DNA of 64,000 nt, from positions 1-64,000 of the forward strand of contig NZ_BMSF01000025.1 in NCBI RefSeq assembly GCF_014649015.1, read 5' to 3'. This document shows, one piece after another, positions 55,425-63,012 of the stretch. Origin of the DNA: Streptomyces narbonensis (GTDB taxonomy: Bacteria > Actinomycetota > Actinomycetes > Streptomycetales > Streptomycetaceae). Made by a program: the position numbers and the translations under genes. The notes under the pieces are model-generated. The model made no database searches, had not been told where the DNA came from, and worked only from the letters and a program-made list of their open reading frames with translations. The first letter of the stretch is position 1; the number at the start of each line of letters is the position of its first letter.

Positions 55425-57620
55425 ATGGGTGACAAGGCGAACACGGCCCCCGGAGCCGCCGGCAGGGCTTTGACGGCCGACCGGCCCGCGTCCGTACGGA
55501 ACGTGGTGCTGGTCGGCCACAGCGGATCCGGCAAGACGACCCTCGTCGAGGCACTCGCCCAGGCCACCGGGGCGGTCAACCGGGCAGGGCGCGTCGAGGA
55601 CGGCGGGACGGTCTCCGACTACGACGAGATCGAGCACCGCCAGCAGCGCTCCGTACAGCTCTCCCTCGTCCCGGTCGGCTGGGACGGATTCAAGATCAAT
55701 CTCCTCGACACCCCCGGGTACGCCGACTTCGTCGGGGAGCTGAGGGCCGGTCTGCGGGCTGCGGACGCGGCCCTCTTCGTCGTCTCGGCCGCGCAGGAGG
55801 CCGATGCCGTCGCCGCCTCCACCCGTATGGTCTGGGAGGAGTGCGCCGCCGTCGGCATGCCCCGGGCCATCGTCGTCACCCACCTCGACACCGCCCGAAC
55901 CGACTTCACCGAGCTCACGGCCGTCTGCGCCGACCTCTTCGGGCATGACGACCCCGACGCCGTCCTCCCCCTCTACCTGCCGGTGCACGGCACCGAGGGC
56001 GCCGACGGGCACGCACCCGCCACGGGGCTCGTCGGTCTGCTCTCGGAGCGGATCCTCGATTACTCGACGGGCGTGCGGCGCGAGGAGGAGCCCGACGAGG
56101 GGCAGCGGGAGCTGATCGCGGAGGCCCGCGCCCGGCTCATCGAGGGGATCATCGCCGAGAGCGAGGACGAGACCCTCATGGACCGCTACCTCGGCGGCGA
56201 GGAGATCGACGTGAAGACGCTCGTCGACGACCTGGAGAAGGCCGTCGCCCGGGGCAGCTTCCATCCGGTCCTGGCTGCCGCCCCCGCCGCCGACGGCGGG
56301 ACGCAGGGCCTCGGCACCCTGGAGCTCCTCGAACTGATCACGCGCGGCTTCCCCTCTCCCCTGGAGCACGAGCCGCCCGCCGTCACCACGCCCGACGGCC
56401 TGCCCCGGCCGCCGGCCACCTGCGACCCCGACGGCCCGCTGGTCGCGGAGGTCGTCAAGACCGCGGCCGACCCCTATGTCGGCCGGATCTCCCTGGTACG
56501 GGTCTTCTCCGGGACCCTGCGCCCCGACGAGACCGTGCACGTCTCCGGCCACGGCCTGGCCGACCGGGGGCACGAGGACCACGACGTCGACGAGCGGATC
56601 GGCGGCCTCACCTCGCCCTTCGGCAAGCAGCAGCGGCCCATGGCGCACTGTGTCGCCGGGGACCTGGCCTGTGTGGCCCGGCTCGGCCGCGCCGAGACCG
56701 GCGACACGATCTCCGCGAAGAGCGATCCACTCCTCATGGAGCCGTGGAGCATGCCGGAGCCGCTGCTGCCGCTCGCCGTCGAGGCGCACAGCAAGGCCGA
56801 CGAGGACCGGCTCTCGCAGGGCCTCGCCCGGCTGGTCGCCGAGGACCCGACCATGCGCCTCGAACACAACCAGGACACCCGCCAGGTGGTGCTGTGGTGT
56901 CTGGGCGAGGCACACCAGGACGTCGTCCTGGAACGGCTCCGGGGGCGGTACGGGGTCCAGGTCGACGCCGTGCCGTACAAGGTGTCGCTGCGCGAGACCT
57001 TCGGCGGCGCCGCGGCCGGCCGGGGCCGGCACGTCAAGCAGTCCGGCGGCCACGGCCAGTTCGCGATCTGCGAGATCGACGTGGAGCCGCTGCCGACGGG
57101 CAGCGGCGTCGAGTTCGTCGACAAGGTGGTCGGCGGAGCGGTGCCCCGCCAGTTCGTCGCCTCCGTCGAGAAAGGGGTGCGGGCCCAGGCCGCCCGGGGC
57201 GTCGCCGCCGGTCACCCGCTGGTCGACGTCCGGATCACCCTCCGGGACGGCAAGGCGCACTCGGTCGACTCCTCCGACGCCGCCTTCCAGACAGCCGGGG
57301 CGCTGGCGCTGCGCGAGGCGGCCGCCGAGGTCCCCGTCCATCTCCTGGAACCGGTCGCCGAGGTCCAGGTCCTCGTCCCCGACGAGTACGTGGGCCCGGT
57401 CATGAGCGATCTGTCGGGGCGGCGCGGCCGGGTCGTCGGCACCGAACAGGCGGGGCCGGGGCGGACCCTGGTCAGGGCGGAGGTGCCGGAGATGGAGATC
57501 AGCCGGTACGCGATCGACCTGCGTTCCGTCTCGCACGGCACGGGCCGCTTCGACCGTGCGTACGCCCGGCACGAGCCGATGCCCCCGCACCTCGCGGAGA
57601 GGATCCGCGAACAGGCCTGA
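55425..57620 (+). CDS. Elongation factor G-like GTPase (EF-G paralogue)
   Basis: The 731-aa product has all five EF-G domains. In the G domain, G1 is GHSGSGKT (31-38), G3 is DTPGYADF (95-102), but G4 reads THLD (152-155) instead of NKxD. Domain IV is recognisable by KQSGGHGQFAICEIDVEPL, and the tail has YVGPVMSDLSGRRGRVVGTE. The main fusA is not here, so this is a second, divergent form. ATG 55425 has GGGAGG 9 nt upstream. The adjacent membrane protein follows after 187 bp with its own promoter. Confidence 0.92.
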   Translation: MGDKANTAPGAAGRALTADRPASVRNVVLVGHSGSGKTTLVEALAQATGAVNRAGRVEDGGTVSDYDEIEHRQQRSVQLSLVPVGWDGFKINLLDTPGYADFVGELRAGLRAADAALFVVSAAQEADAVAASTRMVWEECAAVGMPRAIVVTHLDTARTDFTELTAVCADLFGHDDPDAVLPLYLPVHGTEGADGHAPATGLVGLLSERILDYSTGVRREEEPDEGQRELIAEARARLIEGIIAESEDETLMDRYLGGEEIDVKTLVDDLEKAVARGSFHPVLAAAPAADGGTQGLGTLELLELITRGFPSPLEHEPPAVTTPDGLPRPPATCDPDGPLVAEVVKTAADPYVGRISLVRVFSGTLRPDETVHVSGHGLADRGHEDHDVDERIGGLTSPFGKQQRPMAHCVAGDLACVARLGRAETGDTISAKSDPLLMEPWSMPEPLLPLAVEAHSKADEDRLSQGLARLVAEDPTMRLEHNQDTRQVVLWCLGEAHQDVVLERLRGRYGVQVDAVPYKVSLRETFGGAAAGRGRHVKQSGGHGQFAICEIDVEPLPTGSGVEFVDKVVGGAVPRQFVASVEKGVRAQAARGVAAGHPLVDVRITLRDGKAHSVDSSDAAFQTAGALALREAAAEVPVHLLEPVAEVQVLVPDEYVGPVMSDLSGRRGRVVGTEQAGPGRTLVRAEVPEMEISRYAIDLRSVSHGTGRFDRAYARHEPMPPHLAERIREQA

Positions 57621-57652
57621 CAGGGTGCCCGTCTGACGGGGCGACAGCGAGG

Positions 57653-57684
57653 GACGTCCGCTCGGCGCAGGCCGGGCGGACGTC
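57653..57684 (+). terminator. Terminator after the EF-G-like gene
   Basis: A 9-bp perfect stem (57653-57661 with 57676-57684) with a 14-nt loop lies 33 bp past the stop, upstream of the next gene's promoter. Confidence 0.55.
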
Positions 57685-57709
57685 ATTCGGCCGTCGATAT
57701 CCACAGGCC

Positions 57710-57739
57710 GTGACGCATCAGGCAGTACCCGGTTACGCT
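57710..57739 (+). promoter_or_regulatory. Candidate promoter of the membrane protein gene at 57808
   Basis: GTGACG (57710-57715) and TACGCT (57734-57739) are 18 bp apart. The start would be near 57746, leaving a leader of about 60 nt to ATG 57808. Confidence 0.5.
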
Positions 57740-57807
57740 GTGGTGCCCAGCTCAGAAGGTGTGCGGGGCGCGGCAGTTGGGAACAGCCCGCACAGGTGAT
57801 CGCGGCG

Positions 57808-59463
57808 ATGGGGGCGACAGTGGCTTTCGACGGATTCGGACCCGGGGCGCAAGTCCCCCTCATGGGCTCGGACGGGCAGACGGGGGCGACCCAGGCCCTC
57901 GCCTCGGCCGCGTACCGGGACAGCCCGCTCTCGACGATCCAGGAGGCGGACAACGACCTGTACAAGACGACGGTCAAGGAAGGGAAATGGGGGCTGTTCC
58001 GGCCGGACCTCGGTGAGGCCTTCTCCCGCGCCGTCCAGGTGCGGGTCCTCGGCGGCGCCCGCAAGCCGCTCATCCAGTCCTTCGGCGCCGACCCCCAGCC
58101 GGTCGTCGAGCACTGCCTCGCCGCCACGCACATCCGCAGGCAGCGCGACGTCAAGCTGACCCTGGTCACCTTCGTCTGCGGGGTGCTCTTCCTGCCCGGC
58201 ATGCTGCTGTGGCTCGGTGTCATCCAGCTCCGCCGCCTCGCCTCCGGAAGCGAGAACAAGCGCGCGGGTGCCGCCGGCACCGCCCTCCTCTTCGGGGCCG
58301 GCCTCCTCGCGGCGATCGTCCTGATCAAGCTGCCCCTCGACGGCATCCTGTCCAACTACCTGCGCGCGATGATCGTCGCGCCGGTCGTGGGCTGGTTCCT
58401 CGCGCGCCGGATCTGCGAGCGGTACGCGGTCGACCTGCGGGAGCGGTGGACGGGTCTGCTCAGCGGCGGCGGCGTCGGTCCGCACGTCCCCAAGTCCGCT
58501 CCGCAGGACCCGGGCGAGAAGTCCGCGGAGGAGCTCCGGGTCAATCTGGAGAAGCTCTCCGCCGAGCAGCAGTCCAACATCGTCTTCTACGCGGGCGCCA
58601 AGGGTGTCCTCGGTCTCGGCACCCGCTGGGGCAGCTGGACGCTCGCCGAGGAGCTCATCCCCCAGGCGGGCCGGGAGATCCACGCCTTCCGCGCCTGGGA
58701 CGTCATACGGAAGATCCACGACGAGCTCACGCTGCTGGAGCGCGGCTCCCTCAAGACGGGCTTCCCCAAGCCGACCGTCAAGCACTGGATCATCTCGCCG
58801 GTCGGGGAGGGCGCCGACGAGGTCACCCGTCCCGAGGGCGACAGCATCGTGCACTACCAGGTCAAGCCGCACGAGATACAGCGCATCTGCAACGACCAGC
58901 AGTTCGGGGCGGGCAACCGTCACTATCTCGGGGTGCAGTTCACGCTCTGGGACGGGAACCTCGTCCTGACGATGATGGTGACCGTGACCTCGCTCCTCCA
59001 CACGCTGCGGATCGAGGTCACCGGCCACGCGCTCGGGCCCGTGCACGGCCTCTTCACCACGAAGCCGAAGGCGAAGACCAAGGAGGTCTCCAAGACGGTC
59101 CGCTTCTGGGAGACGAGGGAGATCCAGCAGCCTCTCCTGGAGACCGAGGACATCGTCCGGCTCGCCGTGCGCGCCCCGCTGACCTGGTATCCGCCGGTCC
59201 TGGAGTTCCTCGGCGGCAAGATGGTGCTGCCCGAGCCCTTCGGGCTCCGGCACGTCTGGGCGGGCCCGCTCTGGAAGAACCGCTTCATGGCCGACGACGC
59301 CATCCGCATGGCCACGCCGGTACTGCGGGCCGTCCACTCCGCGACCGTCGCGATGCTCGACGACCACGGCGTGGACACGGAGCGCTTCACCAACCGCTCG
59401 ATGATCCTCGGCGGCGCCGTCCAGGACCCGGGCCCGAAGAAGGCCGACGTCTACGACGCCTGA
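57808..59463 (+). CDS. Unknown multi-domain membrane protein
   Basis: From ATG 57808 the protein has 551 aa; AGGTGA (57794-57799) is 8 nt upstream. GTG 57796 would add four residues but lacks a good site. An N-terminal soluble part (to about residue 105) precedes two membrane hairpins near 112-140 and 150-200 (VKLTLVTFVCGVLFLPGMLLWLG; AGTALLFGAGLLAAIVLIKL). A long C-terminal soluble part of about 330 residues ends KKADVYDA. I recognise no catalytic motif. The sequence is not low-complexity, so it is a real, structured protein. It converges on the HIT gene. Confidence 0.8.
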   Translation: MGATVAFDGFGPGAQVPLMGSDGQTGATQALASAAYRDSPLSTIQEADNDLYKTTVKEGKWGLFRPDLGEAFSRAVQVRVLGGARKPLIQSFGADPQPVVEHCLAATHIRRQRDVKLTLVTFVCGVLFLPGMLLWLGVIQLRRLASGSENKRAGAAGTALLFGAGLLAAIVLIKLPLDGILSNYLRAMIVAPVVGWFLARRICERYAVDLRERWTGLLSGGGVGPHVPKSAPQDPGEKSAEELRVNLEKLSAEQQSNIVFYAGAKGVLGLGTRWGSWTLAEELIPQAGREIHAFRAWDVIRKIHDELTLLERGSLKTGFPKPTVKHWIISPVGEGADEVTRPEGDSIVHYQVKPHEIQRICNDQQFGAGNRHYLGVQFTLWDGNLVLTMMVTVTSLLHTLRIEVTGHALGPVHGLFTTKPKAKTKEVSKTVRFWETREIQQPLLETEDIVRLAVRAPLTWYPPVLEFLGGKMVLPEPFGLRHVWAGPLWKNRFMADDAIRMATPVLRAVHSATVAMLDDHGVDTERFTNRSMILGGAVQDPGPKKADVYDA

Positions 59464-59490
59464 CCCGGGTCGCCCGTACGGACGGACGGA

Positions 59491-60042
59491 TCAGATGGTG
59501 GCCGGCCAGGCGTCGGCCAGCATCTTCCGGGTGTCCGCGAGCAGCTGCGGAAGCACCTTGGTGTGCCCGACGACCGGCATGAAGTTGGTGTCGCCGCCCC
59601 AGCGCGGCACCACGTGCTGGTGCAGGTGCGCGGCGATTCCGGCGCCCGCGACGGCGCCCTGGTTCATGCCGATGTTGAAGCCGTGCGCCCCCGACGCCGT
59701 CCGCAGCGCGACCATCGCGCGCTTGGTCAGGTCGGCGAGCTCCGCCGTCTCCGCCGCGTCCAGGTCCGTGTAGTCGGCGACGTGCCGGTAGGGGACGACC
59801 ATGAGGTGGCCGCCGTTGTACGGGTAGAGGTTGAGGACCGCGTACACGCTCTCGCCGCGGGCGATCACCAGCCCGTCCTCGTCGGACTTCGACGGAATCG
59901 AGCAGAACGGACAACCGTCGTCGGCCCCCGGTCCGGTCGGCTTGTTCTCCCCCTGGATGTACGCCATCCGGTGAGGCGTCCACAGTCGCTGGAACGCGTC
60001 CCGCGTCCCGACTCCGATCTGCTGCTCCGGCTCAGTCGTCAT
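59491..60042 (-). CDS. HIT-family hydrolase/phosphorylase (Ap4A phosphorylase-like)
   Basis: The 183-aa product has the HIT motif HLHQHVVP (His139, His141, His143), the helix RLWTPHRMAYIQGENKP, and a zinc-type CPFC (44-47). NLYPYNGGHLMVVPYRHV is a nucleotide-binding stretch. Mycobacterial relatives are Ap4A phosphorylases. ATG 60042 (TTEPEQQIGVG) is chosen; ATG 60054 adds four residues. Neither has a Shine-Dalgarno, and a TATGCT box (complement of 60050-60055) ends 7 nt upstream, so the mRNA might be leaderless. Ap4A and thrS are functionally linked because synthetases make Ap4A. Confidence 0.92.
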   Translation of the reverse strand: MTTEPEQQIGVGTRDAFQRLWTPHRMAYIQGENKPTGPGADDGCPFCSIPSKSDEDGLVIARGESVYAVLNLYPYNGGHLMVVPYRHVADYTDLDAAETAELADLTKRAMVALRTASGAHGFNIGMNQGAVAGAGIAAHLHQHVVPRWGGDTNFMPVVGHTKVLPQLLADTRKMLADAWPATI

Positions 60043-60119
60043 GCTGTGCAGCATATTGCGTAGCCCGTTCGGAACGTGTCGCCGGGGCGGAAGATCCATG
60101 CAGCCGCCATGCTGATCCG

Positions 60120-60824
60120 ATGAGCGAAAGGTCACCGAACCCGCCCCGGCTGGAGCGCTGGGACCGCCGTATGGAGGCACCGCTCGCCGTGGCCTCCGTG
60201 GCCTATCTGGCCGGCTACGCGGTACGCATCCTCGCCCATAGCCACCTCTCCGCCGGATGGCTCGACGTCATTCTCGTGCTCACCCTGACCTCCTGGGCCC
60301 TCTTCGTCGTGGACTACGCGGTACGGCTCCGGCTCAGCGGCCTGGGCCCGCTCCGTTTCCTCCGCACCCATCTCCTCGACACGGTGGTCGTGATCCTGCC
60401 GCTGCTGCGGCCGGTGCGGATGGTCAGCATCTACAACCAGATCCAGCGCCGCCACGACGAGCCGCGGCTCGGCCTCTACGCGCGCGTGATGGTCTACTCC
60501 GGCCTCACCGTGGCCCTGCTGGGCTTCGCGGGCGCCCTCACCGTCTACCACTACGAGGCGGACGCCCCCGGGGCCTCGATCCTCACCTTCGGCGACGCGG
60601 TGTGGTGGACCTGCGCCACGCTCGCGACGGTGGGGTACGGCGACGTGGTGCCGGTGACACCCATGGGCAGGGTGGTGGCGGTGGGCGTGATGGCCTGCGG
60701 CCTCGCCCTCCTCGGCGCGGTGACGGGTTCGTTCTCGTCCTGGCTGATCCAGTCCTTCAGGCGGGAGGACGAGAAGGACGGGGACGGGGGGAGGCCCCCG
60801 GGGAACTCCCCGGGGGCCTCCTGA
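60120..60824 (+). CDS. Ion-channel family protein with K+ selectivity filter
   Basis: The 234-aa protein has membrane segments near 21-39, 48-67, 84-98, 120-142 and 183-205. The pore helix and filter FGDAVWWTCATLATVGYGDVVP contain the TVGYGD signature (170-175). The S4-like stretch LLRPVRMVSIYNQIQRR has few regularly spaced arginines, so voltage sensing is doubtful. A C-terminal charged tail (REDEKDGDGGRPPG) overlaps the terminator hairpin. It is divergent from the HIT gene by 77 bp and converges on thrS. Confidence 0.92.
   Translation: MSERSPNPPRLERWDRRMEAPLAVASVAYLAGYAVRILAHSHLSAGWLDVILVLTLTSWALFVVDYAVRLRLSGLGPLRFLRTHLLDTVVVILPLLRPVRMVSIYNQIQRRHDEPRLGLYARVMVYSGLTVALLGFAGALTVYHYEADAPGASILTFGDAVWWTCATLATVGYGDVVPVTPMGRVVAVGVMACGLALLGAVTGSFSSWLIQSFRREDEKDGDGGRPPGNSPGAS
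60790..60821. terminator. Terminator overlapping the channel gene 3' end
   Basis: A perfect 14-bp stem (60790-60803 with 60808-60821) with a 4-nt loop lies inside the last 12 codons of the channel gene and 19 bp from the thrS stop. It can serve both convergent genes. Confidence 0.75.
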
Positions 60825-60840
60825 CGTCGCTCCTGGGTCG

Positions 60841-62817
60841 TCAGACCTGGACGCGGTCCTCGACGATCTTGGCGATCTTGGCGATGGCCTCGTCGACGGG
60901 GATGCCGTTCTCCTGCGAACCGTCGCGGTAGCGGAAGGAGACGGCACCGGCGGCCATGTCCTCGTCACCCGCGATGATCATGAAGGGGACCTTCTGCTTC
61001 TGCGCGTTCCGGATCTTCTTCTGCATCCGGTCCGAGGACGAGTCGACGTCCACCCGCAGACCCTGCTTCTTCGCCTTGGCCGCGAAGTCGTGCAGGTAGT
61101 CGACGTGCGCGTCGCCGATCGGGATACCGGTCGCCTGCACCGGCGCCAGCCACGGCGGCATGGCACCCGCGTAGTGCTCCAGGAGCACCGCGAAGAAGCG
61201 CTCGATGGAACCGAACAGCGCGCGGTGGATCATGACCGGGCGCTGCTTGGTGCCGTCCGGGGAGGTGTACTCCAGGTCGAAGCGCTCCGGCAGGTTGAAG
61301 TCGAGCTGGACGGTGGACATCTGCCAGGTACGGCCGATGGCGTCCCGCGCCTGCACCGAGATCTTCGGGCCGTAGAACGCGGCGCCACCCGGGTCGGGGG
61401 TCAGCGGGAGGCCCTGCTTCTCGGCGACCTGCTGGAGGACGGCGGTGGCCTCCTCCCAGACCTCGTCGGAGCCGACGAACTTCTCCGGGTCCTTGGTGGA
61501 CAGCTCCAGGTAGAAGTCGTTCAGACCGTAGTCGCGGAGCAGGTTGAGGACGAAGGTGAGGGTCTTGTCCAGCTCCTCCGCCATCTGCTCGCGGGTGCAG
61601 TAGATGTGCGCGTCGTCCTGGGTGAAGCCCCGGGCGCGGGTCAGGCCGTGCACGACGCCGGACTTCTCGTACCGGTACACGGTGCCGAACTCGAACAGGC
61701 GCAGCGGCAGCTCACGGTAGGAGCGCCCGCGCGCGTCGAAGATCAGGTTGTGCATCGGGCAGTTCATGGGCTTGAGGTAGTAGTCCACGCCCTCGTCGAG
61801 CTGCATGGGCGGGTACATGCCCTCGGCGTACCAGTCCAGGTGGCCCGACTTCTCGAACAGCTTGCCCTTGGTGGCGTGCGGCGAGTAGACGAACTCGTAG
61901 CCCTCCTCCTCGTGGCGCTTGCGTGAGTAGTCCTCCATGACCCGGCGGATGATGCCGCCCTTGGGGTGGAAGACCGCGAGGCCGGAGCCGATCTCGTCCG
62001 GCACGGAGAAGAGGTCCAGCTCGTTGCCGAGCTTGCGGTGGTCGCGCTTCTCGGCCTCGGCGAGGAAGTCGAGGTGGGCCTTCAGCTCGTCCTTCGACGG
62101 CCAGGCGGTGCCGTAGATGCGCTGGAGCATCGGGTTCTTCTCGCTGCCGCGCCAGTAGGCGGCGGCGTTGCGCATGAGCTTGAACGCCGGGATGTTCCGG
62201 GTGGTCGGCAGGTGGGGACCGCGGCAGAGGTCCTTCCAGCACAGCTCGCCGGTCTTGGCGTCGAGGTTGTCGTAGATGCTCAGCTCGCCGCCGCCGACCT
62301 CGACGTTGGCACCGTCGTCGGTGGACGCGGAGCCCTTGATGCCGATGAGCTCCAGCTTGTACGGCTCGTCGGCGAGCTCCTCGCGGGCGGCCTCGTCGGT
62401 CACCACGCGGCGGGAGAAGCGCTGGCCGCGCTTCTGGATCTCCTGCATCTTCTTCTCGATGACCTTGAGGTCCTCGGGAGTGAAGGGCTTCTCGACGTCG
62501 AAGTCGTAGTAGAAGCCGTCCCGGACCGGCGGGCCGATGCCCAGCTTGGCCTCGGGGAAGAGCTCCTGCACGGCCTGGGCCATGACGTGCGCGGTGGAGT
62601 GGCGCAGGATGTCGAGACCGTCCGGGGAGGAGATCTCGACGCCCTCGACGACATCGCCCTCGGCGAGCTCGTACGAGAGGTCCTTCAGCTCGCCGCCGAC
62701 GCGGGCGGCGATGACGGTGCGGTCGTCGGCGAAGAGGGCACCGGCGGTGGTGCCCGCGCTCACCGCCCTCTCCTCTGCCTCCGAGGCGGACTGGACGGTC
62801 ACACGGACTTCAGACAC
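60841..62817 (-). CDS. thrS: Threonyl-tRNA synthetase
   Basis: ThrRS charges tRNA-Thr. The 658-aa protein has an N-terminal TGS domain (AGTTAGALFADDRTVIAARV) and an editing domain with RHSTAHVMAQAVQELFP. The catalytic core contains the zinc ligands in YYLKPMNCPMHNLIFDARG and VYRYEKSGVVHGLTRARGFTQDDAHIYC-type motif 2. The anticodon domain is GIPIGDAHVDYLHDF. No long T-box-type leader is apparent in the 195-bp upstream gap. Confidence 0.98.
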   Translation of the reverse strand: MSEVRVTVQSASEAEERAVSAGTTAGALFADDRTVIAARVGGELKDLSYELAEGDVVEGVEISSPDGLDILRHSTAHVMAQAVQELFPEAKLGIGPPVRDGFYYDFDVEKPFTPEDLKVIEKKMQEIQKRGQRFSRRVVTDEAAREELADEPYKLELIGIKGSASTDDGANVEVGGGELSIYDNLDAKTGELCWKDLCRGPHLPTTRNIPAFKLMRNAAAYWRGSEKNPMLQRIYGTAWPSKDELKAHLDFLAEAEKRDHRKLGNELDLFSVPDEIGSGLAVFHPKGGIIRRVMEDYSRKRHEEEGYEFVYSPHATKGKLFEKSGHLDWYAEGMYPPMQLDEGVDYYLKPMNCPMHNLIFDARGRSYRELPLRLFEFGTVYRYEKSGVVHGLTRARGFTQDDAHIYCTREQMAEELDKTLTFVLNLLRDYGLNDFYLELSTKDPEKFVGSDEVWEEATAVLQQVAEKQGLPLTPDPGGAAFYGPKISVQARDAIGRTWQMSTVQLDFNLPERFDLEYTSPDGTKQRPVMIHRALFGSIERFFAVLLEHYAGAMPPWLAPVQATGIPIGDAHVDYLHDFAAKAKKQGLRVDVDSSSDRMQKKIRNAQKQKVPFMIIAGDEDMAAGAVSFRYRDGSQENGIPVDEAIAKIAKIVEDRVQV

Positions 62818-63012
62818 TGGTGTTCTTCTTCCATTGGGGCGCAGGCAGGCACGAGGTGCCGGCGCCGACGGTGCGCGGCAGAGACGAGGTGCCGCGTCGC
62901 CGCCGATCTTACCGATTCGACCGGCCCGCCCGCGAAATCCTTTCCGCGGCCCGTTGTCCCCGGAGCGCTCCCGCCGGCGCCCGGGACAGGTTCCCGCCCG
63001 TCGGCGCGGCCC

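Noticed and set aside
62818..63012. T-box leader for thrS
   Set aside because: The gap is too short and lacks the T-box core sequence and specifier-loop arrangement.
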